Below, piece after piece: positions 1-6,265 of a stretch of 6,277 nt of DNA (positions are counted from its first letter, which is position 1; each line of letters begins with the position of its first letter). Under the pieces are notes generated by a model. That model made no database searches. It saw only the letters and a list, made by a program, of their open reading frames with translations, and had not been told where the DNA came from. Made by a program: the position numbers and the translations under genes. Source of the DNA: Deltaproteobacteria bacterium (lineage in GTDB: Bacteria; Myxococcota_A; Polyangia; Polyangiales; Houyiibacteriaceae). The stretch covers positions 1-6,277 of the forward strand of contig JAPUKT010000120.1 in assembly GCA_027295555.1 (NCBI GenBank), read 5' to 3'.

Positions 1-95
1 AGCTGAAGAAGCGCACCGAAACGGAGTCCGAGGACGTACCAACTGCCGAGATCATCTCCGCGACGAAATCCGCCCTCGTTGCTCTCGGGAGCTGA
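1..95 (+). CDS. C-terminal tail of an unidentified gene (5' end outside window)
   Basis: One frame (codons from position 3) is open from the window edge to the TGA at 93-95 and encodes about 30 residues. It is rich in Glu, Thr and Lys, then ends in a short helix-like stretch finishing ALVALGS. Codons in this frame mostly end in G or C, as in the clear genes downstream. Of the other two plus-strand frames, one has a stop at once and the other gives an Arg- and His-rich, shadow-like peptide. The next gene starts 4 nt after this stop, and its ribosome binding site lies inside this tail, so the two are probably co-transcribed. Too little remains to name the product. Confidence 0.5.
   Translation, partial: LKKRTETESEDVPTAEIISATKSALVALGS
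87..91 (+). promoter_or_regulatory. Ribosome binding site setting the GTG start at 100
   Basis: GGGAG at 87-91 lies 8 nt before GTG 100, a normal spacing. It favours GTG 100 over the in-frame TTG at 79, which has no comparable upstream motif. The site is inside the last codons of the preceding gene, which fits translational coupling. Confidence 0.5.
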
Positions 96-99
96 GCGC

Positions 100-297
100 G
101 TGGCTCGGTACGAAGACACATACGAGACTCCGAAGTGGAGGACCTTTTGGTTGGGAGTCGGGTTCGCACTCCTGATCGGCATTGGTGTCGTGACCGTCCT
201 GTTACCGGAGTTGGAAGACGAGCCCTCAGAAGAGTCAGTCACCTCACAAGACGACATCGACACTTACGACCAGAACGATAAAGCACCGCCACAATGA
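100..297 (+). CDS. Small single-pass membrane protein, unknown function
   Basis: A 65-residue protein if GTG 100 is the start; an upstream TTG at 79 would add 7 residues but lacks a ribosome binding site. Residues 1-14 are polar and charged. Residues about 15-36 form one hydrophobic helix (TFWLGVGFALL and following residues), and residues 37-65 are a strongly acidic, probably unstructured tail rich in Asp, Glu, Ser and Gln. There is no signal-peptidase motif, no Cys and no recognisable domain, so a membrane-anchored small protein is as far as the sequence goes. Two Arg/Lys residues (K12, R14) just before the helix suggest the short N-terminus is cytoplasmic and the acidic tail is outside. It follows the upstream gene closely and is separated from the transglycosylase by about 90 nt of apparently non-coding DNA. 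I do not recognise the family. Confidence 0.6.
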   Translation: MARYEDTYETPKWRTFWLGVGFALLIGIGVVTVLLPELEDEPSEESVTSQDDIDTYDQNDKAPPQ

Positions 298-373
298 AAT
301 GGCGTCGCGCGCGCTAGACAAAAACGGGCACAAAGGCAACTCATTCTTTGCGTCGCAGGTCACAATTCTGCAA

Positions 374-385
374 TATTATAAGGAG
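374..385 (+). promoter_or_regulatory. AT-rich -10-like box and Shine-Dalgarno abutting the transglycosylase start
   Basis: TATTAT (374-379) resembles a sigma-70 -10 box in an otherwise GC-rich region. It runs straight into AAGGAG (380-385), a strong Shine-Dalgarno sequence, but GTG 387 comes only 1 nt later. If TATTAT is a true -10 box, transcription would begin near 386-387 and the message would be close to leaderless. The only -35-like match, TTGCGT at 348-353, gives a 20-nt spacer, which is too long. Promoter and ribosome-binding readings are therefore both uncertain. Confidence 0.3.
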
Positions 386-386
386 C

Positions 387-2222
387 GTGGCGCATCGCAG
401 ACTCACCGCAATCGTGTTCGCATGGGTGCTTTTTCCGTGGGCACCGGCGTACGCATCACCCGATGTGCCCATGTGCGTCGCCGACCAAGCGAACCTCGTC
501 GAGACACCGATCCGCGTGGACCGTCCTTGGATCTTCATCGCGATGTGTGGCCCTTACGCTGCACCCATCGCTCTGGTCGAGACGAGCCCCCTCTCCCGTC
601 GCGCGGTCGAGGCTTACCGTGACGCCCTACAGTTGGTCACGGATGCCCAATACGAAGAAGCGCGCCTCGAGCTCGACCTGGCCCATCAGGGGCTTCCTCG
701 CATTGGGGACCACATCGCCCTGCAGCAAGCGCGGCTCGAGCTCCTCCGCCACCGACCCGGTCGAGCGGCCGTGTTCTTCGCGGAAGCGACGGAGAGCATT
801 CACGAATCGGTCCGCGTCCAAGCGAGCTTCGGGTACGTGTTCGCGCTCCTCCGGGCCGACGACCCGACCGCAGGGCAGGCCCTCCATAACCTGTTGTGGA
901 CCTATCCAGCCCTCCCGGAGCGTACCGACCTCCTCTATGAGCACGCACAGAGCCTCGTCCGGCAGCAGCGCCATCAAGAGGCGGGTCAGATGTTCCACGC
1001 CATTCGCGTCGACCACCCGGGAAGCCTCCTAGCGCCCCGAGCCGACGCGGAGCTCCCGCGAGTCGGGTACGACATCTCGCAGCTGCCCGATGACGAACGA
1101 GTCAAGATCGCGCGACACCTCGTACGTACGGGCCCGCTCGACAAAGCCAAGGTGGTCGTAGCCGAATTGCTCGAACGGCAAATGACACCGAAGCAACAGG
1201 CGAAGGTTCACTATCTCGCTGGCCGGTTGGCTCGTTATGAAGGTCGTTGGCAAGCCGCAGAGACGTATCTTCGTACGGCGCAACAGTTCCCATCGCTCGA
1301 TATCGCGACTGCTCGAGAGATTGAGAACCGGGCGAACGACATGGCGAAAGTTGCGACAGCGCGCGAAAAAGACGCCGCACTCGCGGCGCTCAACCGACTG
1401 AGGGCGGGACGGGCGTACGCAGCCGTCCGATCGGCGCAGCTCCGCAATATGATTCGGCTCGCCTCCCCCGCTGGTCTGCAGGACGAAGTCGACGACATCC
1501 TCGTCACATTCGCTGTGCGAGAAGGCGTTGCGTCCGGCATCCTCTTCGATGTAGCGATGACGGCCGTCGGGACCGGCGGTGAAGGGCTGATCATCGTGCT
1601 GCTCGACCGCGTGGCAAAGCGAGGCAGGGCTCGGTATCGGGCCGCGGTGCTCTACCACCTGGCGAGGGCACATGAACGTGGGGGACGGCCTGACGACGCC
1701 AAGAGCTACTACTCGAAGACACTCGAAGCAGGGGATGACTACTACACGCTCTGGGCCGTAAACGGCCTCGCGAGGCTCCAGATCGGGGAGCGCATCGAAA
1801 GCCCGGAAGGCTTCTCGGACCTCGGCCGACGCGGCATGCCACGCGCCCCTCAGGCGGCCGATTCGGAGCTTGCCAGCCAACTGGAGCCGATCGCCGGGTT
1901 CCACAGCGACACCTACCCTTGGATCGGGCGCGCGGCCGATCTCCTCCGCATCGGCGAGCGCGACTCCGCGACCGCCGAGCTCTTCGAGGCCTATCTCTCG
2001 TGGCGGCACGCGCTTGGAAAGCCGGTCGTACGAGCGGGGCTCGATTCCGTAGCCCGCGCGGACGGACGGGTGCACGAGCCGATCGCGACAGACGTTCGCG
2101 CCGCGCGATTGGGCCTCAGCGATTCGGATCGCGCGACCCTCTCCTCCGGCGGGCTTACGAGTGGCTCGCTGCACCAGCAGCAAACCGATACGGCCTCGAC
2201 CCGAATCTCTTGCTCGCCGTGA
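387..2222 (+). CDS. Soluble lytic murein transglycosylase, N-terminal helical part (frameshifted gene)
   Basis: This frame gives a 611-residue product from GTG 387. Residues 1-23 are a Sec signal peptide: HRR, a hydrophobic core, then APAYA before Ser24. An in-frame TTG at 348 would only lengthen its n-region. The rest is mostly amphipathic helix pairs of TPR/superhelical type, for example residues about 272-302 and 415-450 (RYRAAVLYHLARAHERGGRP and following). This matches the ring-like helical region that precedes the catalytic domain in Slt-type lytic transglycosylases, which cleave the MurNAc-GlcNAc bond of periplasmic peptidoglycan and form 1,6-anhydroMurNAc. The frame has natural composition to about LGLSDSDRATL (near 2140), then turns Ser/Gly/Thr-rich and stops at TGA 2220-2222. 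The catalytic domain continues in the -1 frame. The last 25 or so residues are therefore probably out-of-frame sequence. With the catalytic part, the intact protein would be about 760 residues. Confidence 0.8.
   Translation: MAHRRLTAIVFAWVLFPWAPAYASPDVPMCVADQANLVETPIRVDRPWIFIAMCGPYAAPIALVETSPLSRRAVEAYRDALQLVTDAQYEEARLELDLAHQGLPRIGDHIALQQARLELLRHRPGRAAVFFAEATESIHESVRVQASFGYVFALLRADDPTAGQALHNLLWTYPALPERTDLLYEHAQSLVRQQRHQEAGQMFHAIRVDHPGSLLAPRADAELPRVGYDISQLPDDERVKIARHLVRTGPLDKAKVVVAELLERQMTPKQQAKVHYLAGRLARYEGRWQAAETYLRTAQQFPSLDIATAREIENRANDMAKVATAREKDAALAALNRLRAGRAYAAVRSAQLRNMIRLASPAGLQDEVDDILVTFAVREGVASGILFDVAMTAVGTGGEGLIIVLLDRVAKRGRARYRAAVLYHLARAHERGGRPDDAKSYYSKTLEAGDDYYTLWAVNGLARLQIGERIESPEGFSDLGRRGMPRAPQAADSELASQLEPIAGFHSDTYPWIGRAADLLRIGERDSATAELFEAYLSWRHALGKPVVRAGLDSVARADGRVHEPIATDVRAARLGLSDSDRATLSSGGLTSGSLHQQQTDTASTRISCSP
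2120..2155 (+). other. Frame change inside the lytic transglycosylase gene
   Basis: Upstream of here the plausible protein is in the frame of GTG 387. From about LLRRAYEWLAAPAANRYGLD onward it is in the -1 frame. Before this zone the -1 frame is Arg-rich and shadow-like; after it the original frame is Ser/Gly/Gln-rich and stops at 2222. I see no X-XXY-YYZ slippery heptamer in the zero frame across this zone, which contains CTCTCCTCC and GGCGGG repeats. A one-base indel fits better than programmed slippage. It may be a real mutation or a sequencing or assembly error. Confidence 0.75.
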
Positions 2223-2668
2223 TGCGCGTCGAAAGCGCCTATCACAAGCACATCGTGTCGTATGCCGGCGCCGTGGGCCTCATGCAGATCATGCCCCGCA
2301 CCGGGCAATTGATCGCGCATGCACTCGGCCATGAAGACTTTTCGCCAGCCGACTTGCTCGACCCGCAAACCAACCTGGAGTTCGCGGCGTGGTACCTCAC
2401 TTCGTTGATCCACCGGTTCGATGGACGCCTGCCCCTCGCCATCGCCGCCTACAACGCTGGACCACACAACGTGCGCCGCTGGATGCAGGAGTGCGCTGAA
2501 GGGGCTTCGGTCGACGTTCTCCTGGAGCGGATTCCGTTCACACAGACCCACCGCTACGTGCGCCGCGTCCTGGTGCACTACGAGGCATACCGCGAGCAGC
2601 AGGAGCTGCCGGCGCCGAGATTGTCGGTACAGCTCCCAGCGCAACGCGTCGACCCGCTGTCTTTCTGA
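2120..2668 (+). CDS. Lytic transglycosylase, C-terminal catalytic SLT domain (frameshifted gene, no start of its own)
   Basis: This is the continuation of the gene at 387, in the -1 frame; the start given is the approximate frame-change zone, not an initiation codon. It holds a complete family 1 SLT domain. RYGLDPNLLLAV leads into RVES, whose Glu (codon 2231-2233) is the expected catalytic acid. GLMQIMP follows at 2276-2296, then the long helix region, AAYNAGP at 2444-2464, and IPFTQTHRYVRRVL near the end. All the hallmark residues are present, so the domain looks undecayed. The frame is open back to a TTG at 1919, but the peptide before about 2130 is Arg-rich and not like a real protein. ATG 2222 overlaps the N-terminal part's TGA (2220-2222), yet a restart there would remove the first helix of the domain. 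The oxidoreductase gene begins 9 nt after the stop. Confidence 0.85.
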   Translation, partial: RFGSRDPLLRRAYEWLAAPAANRYGLDPNLLLAVMRVESAYHKHIVSYAGAVGLMQIMPRTGQLIAHALGHEDFSPADLLDPQTNLEFAAWYLTSLIHRFDGRLPLAIAAYNAGPHNVRRWMQECAEGASVDVLLERIPFTQTHRYVRRVLVHYEAYREQQELPAPRLSVQLPAQRVDPLSF

Positions 2669-2677
2669 TACAACAGC

Positions 2678-3793
2678 ATGGTGGGTAGCGACGAGGTCGA
2701 CGCGGTAGTGATCGGGGCAGGCGTGGTAGGCCTCGCATGTGCACTCGAGCTCACGCGCCGGCTCGATTCGGTGGTCGTCATCGAACGCGAAGTCGGCCCT
2801 GGCCGAGAGATGTCGAGCCGCAACAGCGGTGTGATCCACGCAGGGATCTACTATCCGGAGGATTCCCTCAAGACGCGCCTATGCATCGAAGGCAAGCAGC
2901 TTCTCTATCGCTGGTGCGAAACCCACGACGTCCCACACGCCCGAACGGGGAAGCTGATCGTTGCGACGAGCGCTGAGGATGAGGAGCGCCTTCGAAGGCT
3001 CGCACGACACGCCAAAGAGGTCGGCGCCGGAGAGCTGGAGCTGTTGACCGGCGCGGAGGTTGCAGAGAGGGAGCCCGAGCTCCGCTGCCACGCGGCGCTC
3101 TACTCACCCACTTCCGGGGTCGTCGATGTTCACGAGCTTCTCGCGAGCTTCCTCCGCGAAGTGCGGGAGGCCGACGGGGCGGCTGTCTTTCATACGGCGG
3201 TCGAGGAGATCCGTCCGTCGAGACGAGACTGGATCGTTCGAACCGCGGACACGATGGGCCGAACGACCGAGATACGAACACGACGCGTCGTGAATGCCGC
3301 CGGGCTTTCGGCGCTCGACATCGCCGAAAAGTCGGGCCTGCGGCGCAACGAGCGACCGTGGCGCCTCTATCCCTGCAAGGGCTCGTACTTCGCGCTTCAG
3401 GCCGGGGCCCCTCCGACGAAGCACAGCCTGATCTATCCGCTGCCCCACGGCGCAGGCCTCGGCGTGCATATCACGGCCGACCTCTCCGGGGCTCGCCGCG
3501 CCGGCCCAGACGCCAAGTACATCGACGAGATCGACTACACCGTCGACGAGTCGCACGCCGAGCGATTCGCCGAAGCGGTCGCGCGATACCTCCCGGCGAT
3601 CCGCCCCGAGCACTTGACGCCGGACTATGCTGGGATCCGGCCCAAGCTCGTCGGCCCGGGCGGCGGATTCGCGGACTTCGTCATCGCCACCCCCGAATCG
3701 CAGCCTGGGGTGGTTCACCTGATAGGCATCGAATCTCCGGGGCTTACGGCCTCTCTTGCCATCGGCGCTAACGTGTCCAAGGTGATTGGCTAG
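2678..3793 (+). CDS. FAD-dependent oxidoreductase, L-2-hydroxyglutarate dehydrogenase-like (DAO family)
   Basis: A complete 371-residue protein from ATG 2678. GAGVVG at residues 13-18 and E36 form the N-terminal Rossmann dinucleotide-binding fold. SSRNSGVIHAGIYYP at 46-60 is the signature of the LhgO/L2HGDH family. GKLIVAT, TSGVVDVHEL, VVNAAGLSA, YAGIRPKLVGPGG (around R321) and GIESPGLTASLAIG (from residue 350) follow in the family order. Family members oxidise L-2-hydroxyglutarate or a similar 2-hydroxy acid with FAD and pass electrons to the respiratory chain or another acceptor. The length fits the shorter class (about 370 residues) rather than E. coli LhgO (about 420), so the exact substrate is open. 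There is no signal peptide or membrane helix. It begins 9 nt after the transglycosylase stop with no clear Shine-Dalgarno, so it probably depends on translation of the upstream gene, which is interesting given the upstream frame change. Confidence 0.88.
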   Translation: MVGSDEVDAVVIGAGVVGLACALELTRRLDSVVVIEREVGPGREMSSRNSGVIHAGIYYPEDSLKTRLCIEGKQLLYRWCETHDVPHARTGKLIVATSAEDEERLRRLARHAKEVGAGELELLTGAEVAEREPELRCHAALYSPTSGVVDVHELLASFLREVREADGAAVFHTAVEEIRPSRRDWIVRTADTMGRTTEIRTRRVVNAAGLSALDIAEKSGLRRNERPWRLYPCKGSYFALQAGAPPTKHSLIYPLPHGAGLGVHITADLSGARRAGPDAKYIDEIDYTVDESHAERFAEAVARYLPAIRPEHLTPDYAGIRPKLVGPGGGFADFVIATPESQPGVVHLIGIESPGLTASLAIGANVSKVIG

Positions 3794-3796
3794 GGG

Positions 3797-3827
3797 TTGC
3801 GCACTCGCCGGCGGGTATGCATAACCC
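3797..3827 (+). promoter_or_regulatory. Possible trxB promoter with imperfect dyad
   Basis: The 51-nt gap before trxB holds TTGCGC (3797-3802) and CATAAC (3820-3825), 17 nt apart, a weak sigma-70-like pair that would place the transcript start near 3832. The -10-like box lies in an imperfect dyad, GGGT-ATGCAT-AACCC (3813-3827), which could be an operator but has one unmatched base and may be chance. Read-through from the upstream gene is equally possible. Confidence 0.3.
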
Positions 3828-3833
3828 GGCCTC

Positions 3834-3840
3834 AAAGGAG
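3834..3840 (+). promoter_or_regulatory. Strong Shine-Dalgarno of trxB
   Basis: AAAGGAG at 3834-3840, 4 nt before ATG 3845, fixes the trxB start. It rules out the in-frame TTG at 3797, which would add 16 residues with no family similarity. Confidence 0.8.
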
Positions 3841-3844
3841 TTTC

Positions 3845-4792
3845 ATGAGCCATCGAGTCTTGATTATCGGAAGCGGACCCGCAGCACACACGGCAGCGCT
3901 CTACGCGGCGCGCGCGGAGCTCAAGCCCGTGCTCTTCGAAGGCTTCCTGGCCGGCGGCGTCGCGGCAGGCGGTCAGCTCACCACCACGACCGATGTCGAA
4001 AACTACCCCGGTTTCCCCGAGGGCATCATGGGCCCGGACCTCACCGATCGCTTTCGCGCGCAGTCCGAGCGGTTTGGCACGACGATCCACACTGAAACCG
4101 TGAATGAGCTCGACCTCTCCAGCCGACCATTCCACTTCAAGGCGGACACCCAGGAGGGCACCGCGCACACGATTATCATCGCGACCGGCGCTACGGCGAA
4201 GCGGCTCGAGATCCCGGGCGCGAACGACGGAGAGCTCTGGCAGAAGGGCATTTCGGCCTGCGCGGTTTGCGACGGCGCGTTGCCGGCGTTTCGCAATCAG
4301 CCCCTGGCGGTGATCGGCGGTGGCGACTCCGCAATGGAAGAGTCGACATTCCTCACCAAGTACGGCGCACCGGTGTACGTCGTGCACCGTCGAGACGAGC
4401 TCCGGGCTTCGAAGATCATGCAACACCGCGCGCTGACGAATCCCAAGATCGAAATGCTGTGGTCGCACATGGTGACCGAAGCCAAGGGGACCGACTTCCT
4501 CGAGGCGGTCCGCGTCAAAGATCTGAAAACCAACGAGGAGCGGGACATTCCCGTCGCGGGCCTCTTCTTCGCCATTGGCCACACGCCCAACACCCCGTTT
4601 CTCAACGGGCAGATCGAGACCGACGAGCAGGGCTACATCATCACCAAGCCCGACTCCACCGAAACCAACGTGCCCGGGGTGTTCGCCGCCGGCGACGTGC
4701 AGGACAAGAAGTGGCGTCAGGCGGTCACCGCGGCGGGGACGGGCTGCATGGCGGCGCTGCAAGCCGAGCACTTCCTCGCGGAACACGGCTGA
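3845..4792 (+). CDS. trxB: Thioredoxin reductase (NADPH)
   Basis: A complete 315-residue flavoprotein of normal length for low-molecular-weight thioredoxin reductase, which uses NADPH and FAD to reduce cytoplasmic thioredoxin. GSGPAAH at residues 9-15 binds FAD. GGQLTTTTDVENYPGFPEG is the family signature. ATGATAK follows. The redox-active pair is C139-A-V-C142 followed by Asp143 (CAVCDG). The NADPH domain has GGGDSA (158-163) and H181-RRDELRAS. GDV (283-285) with the final QAVTAAGTGCMAA is the second FAD contact. All catalytic residues are present. The N-terminal part, with GSGPAAHTAALYAARAELKP and the extra residues FLAGGVAAGGQL, resembles the plant and fungal NTR form more than E. coli TrxB. 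It sits 51 nt after the oxidoreductase gene and converges on the phosphoesterase gene. No thioredoxin gene is in the window. Confidence 0.95.
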   Translation: MSHRVLIIGSGPAAHTAALYAARAELKPVLFEGFLAGGVAAGGQLTTTTDVENYPGFPEGIMGPDLTDRFRAQSERFGTTIHTETVNELDLSSRPFHFKADTQEGTAHTIIIATGATAKRLEIPGANDGELWQKGISACAVCDGALPAFRNQPLAVIGGGDSAMEESTFLTKYGAPVYVVHRRDELRASKIMQHRALTNPKIEMLWSHMVTEAKGTDFLEAVRVKDLKTNEERDIPVAGLFFAIGHTPNTPFLNGQIETDEQGYIITKPDSTETNVPGVFAAGDVQDKKWRQAVTAAGTGCMAALQAEHFLAEHG

Positions 4793-4824
4793 TCAGCCAA
4801 ACCCTCGGGAATTTAGGACGAGCG

Positions 4825-5820
4825 TTACCTGTTCGGTGCTCTAGGGCCAGCGCCGTTCCCGTTTCGCCGAGCGCGCCGCTCCTGTTTGCGAAGAACAGTC
4901 TGGGCCCGTCGCTCTTTCGTCTTGGGAGAGGGCTTGCGGCCTCGATGGGCGGCCTGTTCTTGGTGATGCTCGTCGAAGGCGCCCGGTTGCACGCCGAGCT
5001 CGAAGAAGGCGACCTCTCGTCGCGCGCGCTCACCGAGCCTCAGGGGAACGATCGCAGCCCCCACCCCAGCGCCGACGTACACCGCGCCTTTGGGCTCCTC
5101 CGCGGCGCGCGACCCATAGAGGCCGTGAATGTACTTGTGACCGGCCAGCTTACCGACCGAAAGCTCATGTAGGCGAGCCACGGTGATCTGCCCAGCGTGC
5201 GTATGTCCCGAAAAGACGAGAGGCACCCCGTGCTCCCACAGCGCGTCGGCTTCCTCGGCGATGTGCGAGAGCCCGATGACCGGAAGGTTCGACTTGAGCC
5301 CCTTGAGCGCGTCGCGCTGGGAAGCGTGGCCGGTGTACGCGTCGTCGAGACCCAGCACTTGTAGAGGTTGGTGGCCGATCGTGATCGTCGTGTGGGCGTT
5401 GTCGAGCACCTCCGCACCGCCCTTTCGCAGCGCCTTGCGAACGACATCAGCCCCCGCCCAGTGATCGTGATTTCCGAGCACCGCAAACACCGGCGCATCG
5501 AACTTACCGATCACCTCGGTGAGATCGTCGAGATAGACCCTGCTGTGACAAACGAAGTCCCCGCTGATGACGACGATGTCAGGTTTGCCCGCATTGGTCA
5601 TCGAGACGGCGTCGTATTGAACCGCCATCGGCGTCACACGCCCGACGTGGAGATCGGTCAGATGCGCAACTCGTACGTCCTTGAGGTGCTCGATGAAACA
5701 CTCGGGGCCCGCAAAGCGACGGACACGGAACCGGCGCGACGTGTCATGCCAAGGGTCTCGCTCGCGAAGAAGCCTTTGACGAAACTTCCGGAGCCCATCG
5801 ATTGTGGCGGATTTGCCCAT
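4825..5820 (-). CDS. Calcineurin-like metallophosphoesterase (YaeI-like)
   Basis: A complete 331-residue protein from ATG (5820-5818) to TAA (4827-4825). The full metal-binding set is present in order: D56-x-H58 in HLTDLHVG, G87-D88 in VISGDFV, G116-N-H-D119 in LGNHDHW, H186 in GLSH, and G205-H-T-H208 in SGHTHAGQ. These ligands hold the di-metal centre that hydrolyses phosphomonoesters or phosphodiesters. The nearest pattern I know is the YaeI-like branch, some of whose members act on lipid or nucleotide phosphates; the substrate here cannot be read from sequence. There is no signal peptide, Tat motif or membrane helix, so it should be cytoplasmic or peripheral to the membrane. Residues about 280-331 form a very basic, probably disordered tail rich in Arg, Lys and Gln. 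It follows two small minus-strand genes by 24 nt, with only a weak GAG-type ribosome binding site. Confidence 0.9.
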   Translation of the reverse strand: MGKSATIDGLRKFRQRLLRERDPWHDTSRRFRVRRFAGPECFIEHLKDVRVAHLTDLHVGRVTPMAVQYDAVSMTNAGKPDIVVISGDFVCHSRVYLDDLTEVIGKFDAPVFAVLGNHDHWAGADVVRKALRKGGAEVLDNAHTTITIGHQPLQVLGLDDAYTGHASQRDALKGLKSNLPVIGLSHIAEEADALWEHGVPLVFSGHTHAGQITVARLHELSVGKLAGHKYIHGLYGSRAAEEPKGAVYVGAGVGAAIVPLRLGERARREVAFFELGVQPGAFDEHHQEQAAHRGRKPSPKTKERRAQTVLRKQERRARRNGNGAGPRAPNR

Positions 5821-5844
5821 CTCAGCTCAATGTAGTCACTCGTC

Positions 5845-6012
5845 TCAATGCCCGCACGAATCCCGCGAAGACCGCTTGCGTTTGAGCCTCGACACGGGCA
5901 CGTCAGGCCCCCCTTGAGGCGCTGAGCTCCCACGTTTGCCGCGGAACCGCCTGTACAGGTAGGCGGCCGCCCCGAAGACGGTCAACCCTGCCACGATTTC
6001 CTGCCACGGCAT
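5845..6012 (-). CDS. Small single-pass membrane protein ending SCGH
   Basis: A 55-residue protein from ATG (6012-6010) to TGA (5847-5845). MPWQ leads into one hydrophobic helix (residues about 5-20, IVAGLTVFGAAAYLY) followed by RRFRGKRG, so the N-terminus should face outward and the basic part the cytoplasm. The tail has GPDVPVSRLKRK and ends D-S-C-G-H. The plan of short N-terminus, one helix, basic linker and terminal Cys is reminiscent of small FeoB-associated Cys-rich membrane proteins, but there is a single Cys and the match is only in style. The frame is open upstream to 6138; I chose the internal ATG because the upstream extension is Ser/Pro-rich and overlaps a better gene in another frame. 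GTAGGG ends 8 nt before this ATG. Gaps of 10 and 24 nt to its neighbours suggest an operon with the phosphoesterase. Confidence 0.6.
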   Translation of the reverse strand: MPWQEIVAGLTVFGAAAYLYRRFRGKRGSSAPQGGPDVPVSRLKRKRSSRDSCGH

Positions 6013-6022
6013 CCTGAAAACC

Positions 6023-6172
6023 CTACTCGAACCCGAGAAGCTTGCCTCCCTGGAAGACGAGGAAAGAGGCGGAGTCGCGATAGGCGCGAACGCCTGGATC
6101 GACCTGATCGGGGGGGAGTAGCACACGGCCGTCGCCATCGGTGATCCCCTCCACCACGATGCGCCTGATCAC
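6023..6172 (-). CDS. Very small hypothetical protein (49 residues)
   Basis: The frame runs from GTG (6172-6170) to TAG (6025-6023); a stop codon immediately upstream of the GTG means it cannot start earlier. The product begins with I-R-R-I-V-V-E-G-I, continues as TDGDGRVLLPPDQVDPGVRA, and ends SFLVFQGGKLLGFE. Alternating hydrophobic residues, DGDG and GG turns, and mostly G/C-ending codons look like a compact beta-rich protein rather than a chance frame. The frame is coherent on both sides of a 7-C run (6110-6116), which argues against an indel there. No strong Shine-Dalgarno is seen; internal GTGs at 6157 and 6154 are alternative starts. It ends 10 nt before the next small gene. I do not recognise the family. 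Confidence 0.5.
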   Translation of the reverse strand: MIRRIVVEGITDGDGRVLLPPDQVDPGVRAYRDSASFLVFQGGKLLGFE

Positions 6173-6258
6173 TTACAACCCACATCGCGAAAGCCGCCGC
6201 GCCACCTCAAAAACACGACAAAAACAACCGGCCACTCGACCACCTGCGACCTACAGCT

Positions 6259-6265
6259 AAAGGAG
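6259..6265 (+). promoter_or_regulatory. Shine-Dalgarno-like site near the right edge, possibly for a divergent gene outside the window
   Basis: AAAGGAG (6259-6265) is identical to the trxB site. No ATG, GTG or TTG follows before the window ends at 6277, so a plus-strand gene may begin just beyond it. The rest of 6173-6277 is comparatively A-rich on this strand and probably holds divergent promoters, though I cannot place them. On the minus strand one frame is open from the edge to a TGA at 6171-6169, about 34 residues, but its composition does not look like that of a gene. Confidence 0.35.

Noticed and set aside
299..622. A 107-residue plus-strand open frame over the transglycosylase start
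   Set aside because: It is Arg-rich without motifs and overlaps the signal peptide region of a clear gene in another frame.
2120..2160. Programmed -1 frameshifting in the transglycosylase
   Set aside because: No X-XXY-YYZ heptamer in the zero frame was found, and this family is not known for recoding; a one-base indel or sequence error is simpler. It is kept only as a minor alternative in the findings.
1029..2183. A 384-residue minus-strand open frame across the transglycosylase
   Set aside because: Composition is shadow-like, with no domain or ribosome binding site; the opposite strand encodes a coherent signal peptide and TPR-type helices.
3104..4786. A 560-residue open frame on the minus strand across the oxidoreductase and trxB genes
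   Set aside because: It is antisense to two genes with complete motif sets, shows no recognisable domain, and is Arg/Gly-rich as expected of a shadow frame in GC-rich coding DNA.
4800..4816. Possible terminator stem around ACCCTCGGGAATTT between the convergent genes
   Set aside because: The CCC/GGG arms are separated by only 2 nt, too short a loop for a stable hairpin, and no T-run follows on either strand.
4267..5172. A 301-residue plus-strand open frame running from inside trxB into the phosphoesterase gene
   Set aside because: The trxB part is very Arg/Gly-rich and out of frame, and the rest is antisense to the phosphoesterase; no shared domain links the halves.
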